DNA of 64,000 nucleotides. Source: Verrucomicrobiota bacterium. Its GTDB lineage: Bacteria; Verrucomicrobiota; Verrucomicrobiia; Limisphaerales; JADLHS01. This document shows, piece by piece, positions 63,966 through 64,000 of the stretch (positions within the stretch are counted from its first letter, which is position 1; every line of letters starts with the position of its first letter). Position numbers and translations under genes: made by a program. The notes under the pieces were generated by a model. The model was not told the origin of the DNA and made no database searches. It saw only the letters and a program-made list of their open reading frames with translations. The DNA lies in contig JAKQDQ010000042.1 in the NCBI GenBank assembly GCA_029573725.1, forward strand, positions 357,094 through 421,093, given 5' to 3'.

Positions 63966-64000
63966 GAGCCCGTCGCAGGACCCGCTCTTGTCTTTTCCTT

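Noticed and set aside
1..64000. CRISPR arrays, tRNA and rRNA genes
   Set aside because: No regularly spaced repeats, cloverleaf or conserved rRNA segments were seen by eye; a covariance search would be decisive.

Overview
The window is GC-rich chromosomal DNA, most likely from a Verrucomicrobiota bacterium of the Limisphaerales/Pedosphaera kind. The evidence is the PVC-type haem-binding dehydrogenase with a C-terminal CxxCH, an ECF sigma factor next to a WD40-type Ser/Thr kinase, many exported carbohydrate-active enzymes and Gfo/Idh/MocA oxidoreductases, and secreted proteins ending in a dockerin-like Asp-rich segment plus a short beta domain. This placement is inference; no rRNA or tRNA gene was recognised.

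Layout. 1-6.6 kb: a left-truncated exported hydrolase-like gene (-), then an exported FAD oxidoreductase and a POT-family peptide transporter (+). 6.6-23.8 kb: a block bounded by two near-identical 127-bp direct repeats. Within it, all on the minus strand, are an ECF sigma factor, a Ser/Thr kinase with WD40 repeats, and three very large exported proteins (about 1826, 1134 and 1220 aa) in an overlapping operon. 23.8-31.3 kb: a minus-strand carbohydrate cluster with a ceramidase-like hydrolase, a Gfo/Idh oxidoreductase, a sugar isomerase, a GH5-GH99 fusion and a Tat-exported DegT aminotransferase. 31.5-41.9 kb: a DUF6498 membrane protein, a carbamoyltransferase/SxtJ/DUF5989 module, an exported TIM-barrel hydrolase, Gfo/Idh plus PIG-L deacetylase, an M23 peptidase and a NagB-like isomerase. 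41.9-46.2 kb: rnhB, an HU-family gene, hisS, an Rhs relic and a ClC channel. 46.5-49.7 kb: a DUF5107-TPR protein. 50.2-55.0 kb: a sulfate assimilation operon (cysI-cysH-cysD-cysN). 55.1-62.5 kb: a TPR protein, a sialate O-acetylesterase and the PVC haem protein. 62.5-64 kb: the start of an integron, with a truncated integron-integrase fragment pointing left, two cassettes pointing right with well-formed attC sites, and a third cassette cut by the window edge.

Two items stand out. First, the 17.1-kb block sits exactly between the convergent 3' ends of the transporter and ceramidase genes and leaves both intact. It carries an apparent sigma-kinase regulatory pair and an unrecognised triad of giant secreted proteins, and is the best candidate here for an undescribed system. 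Second, the integron at the right end is supported by core-site pairing that can be checked base by base: each cassette's leading GTTxxxx is the exact complement of its own trailing inverse core.
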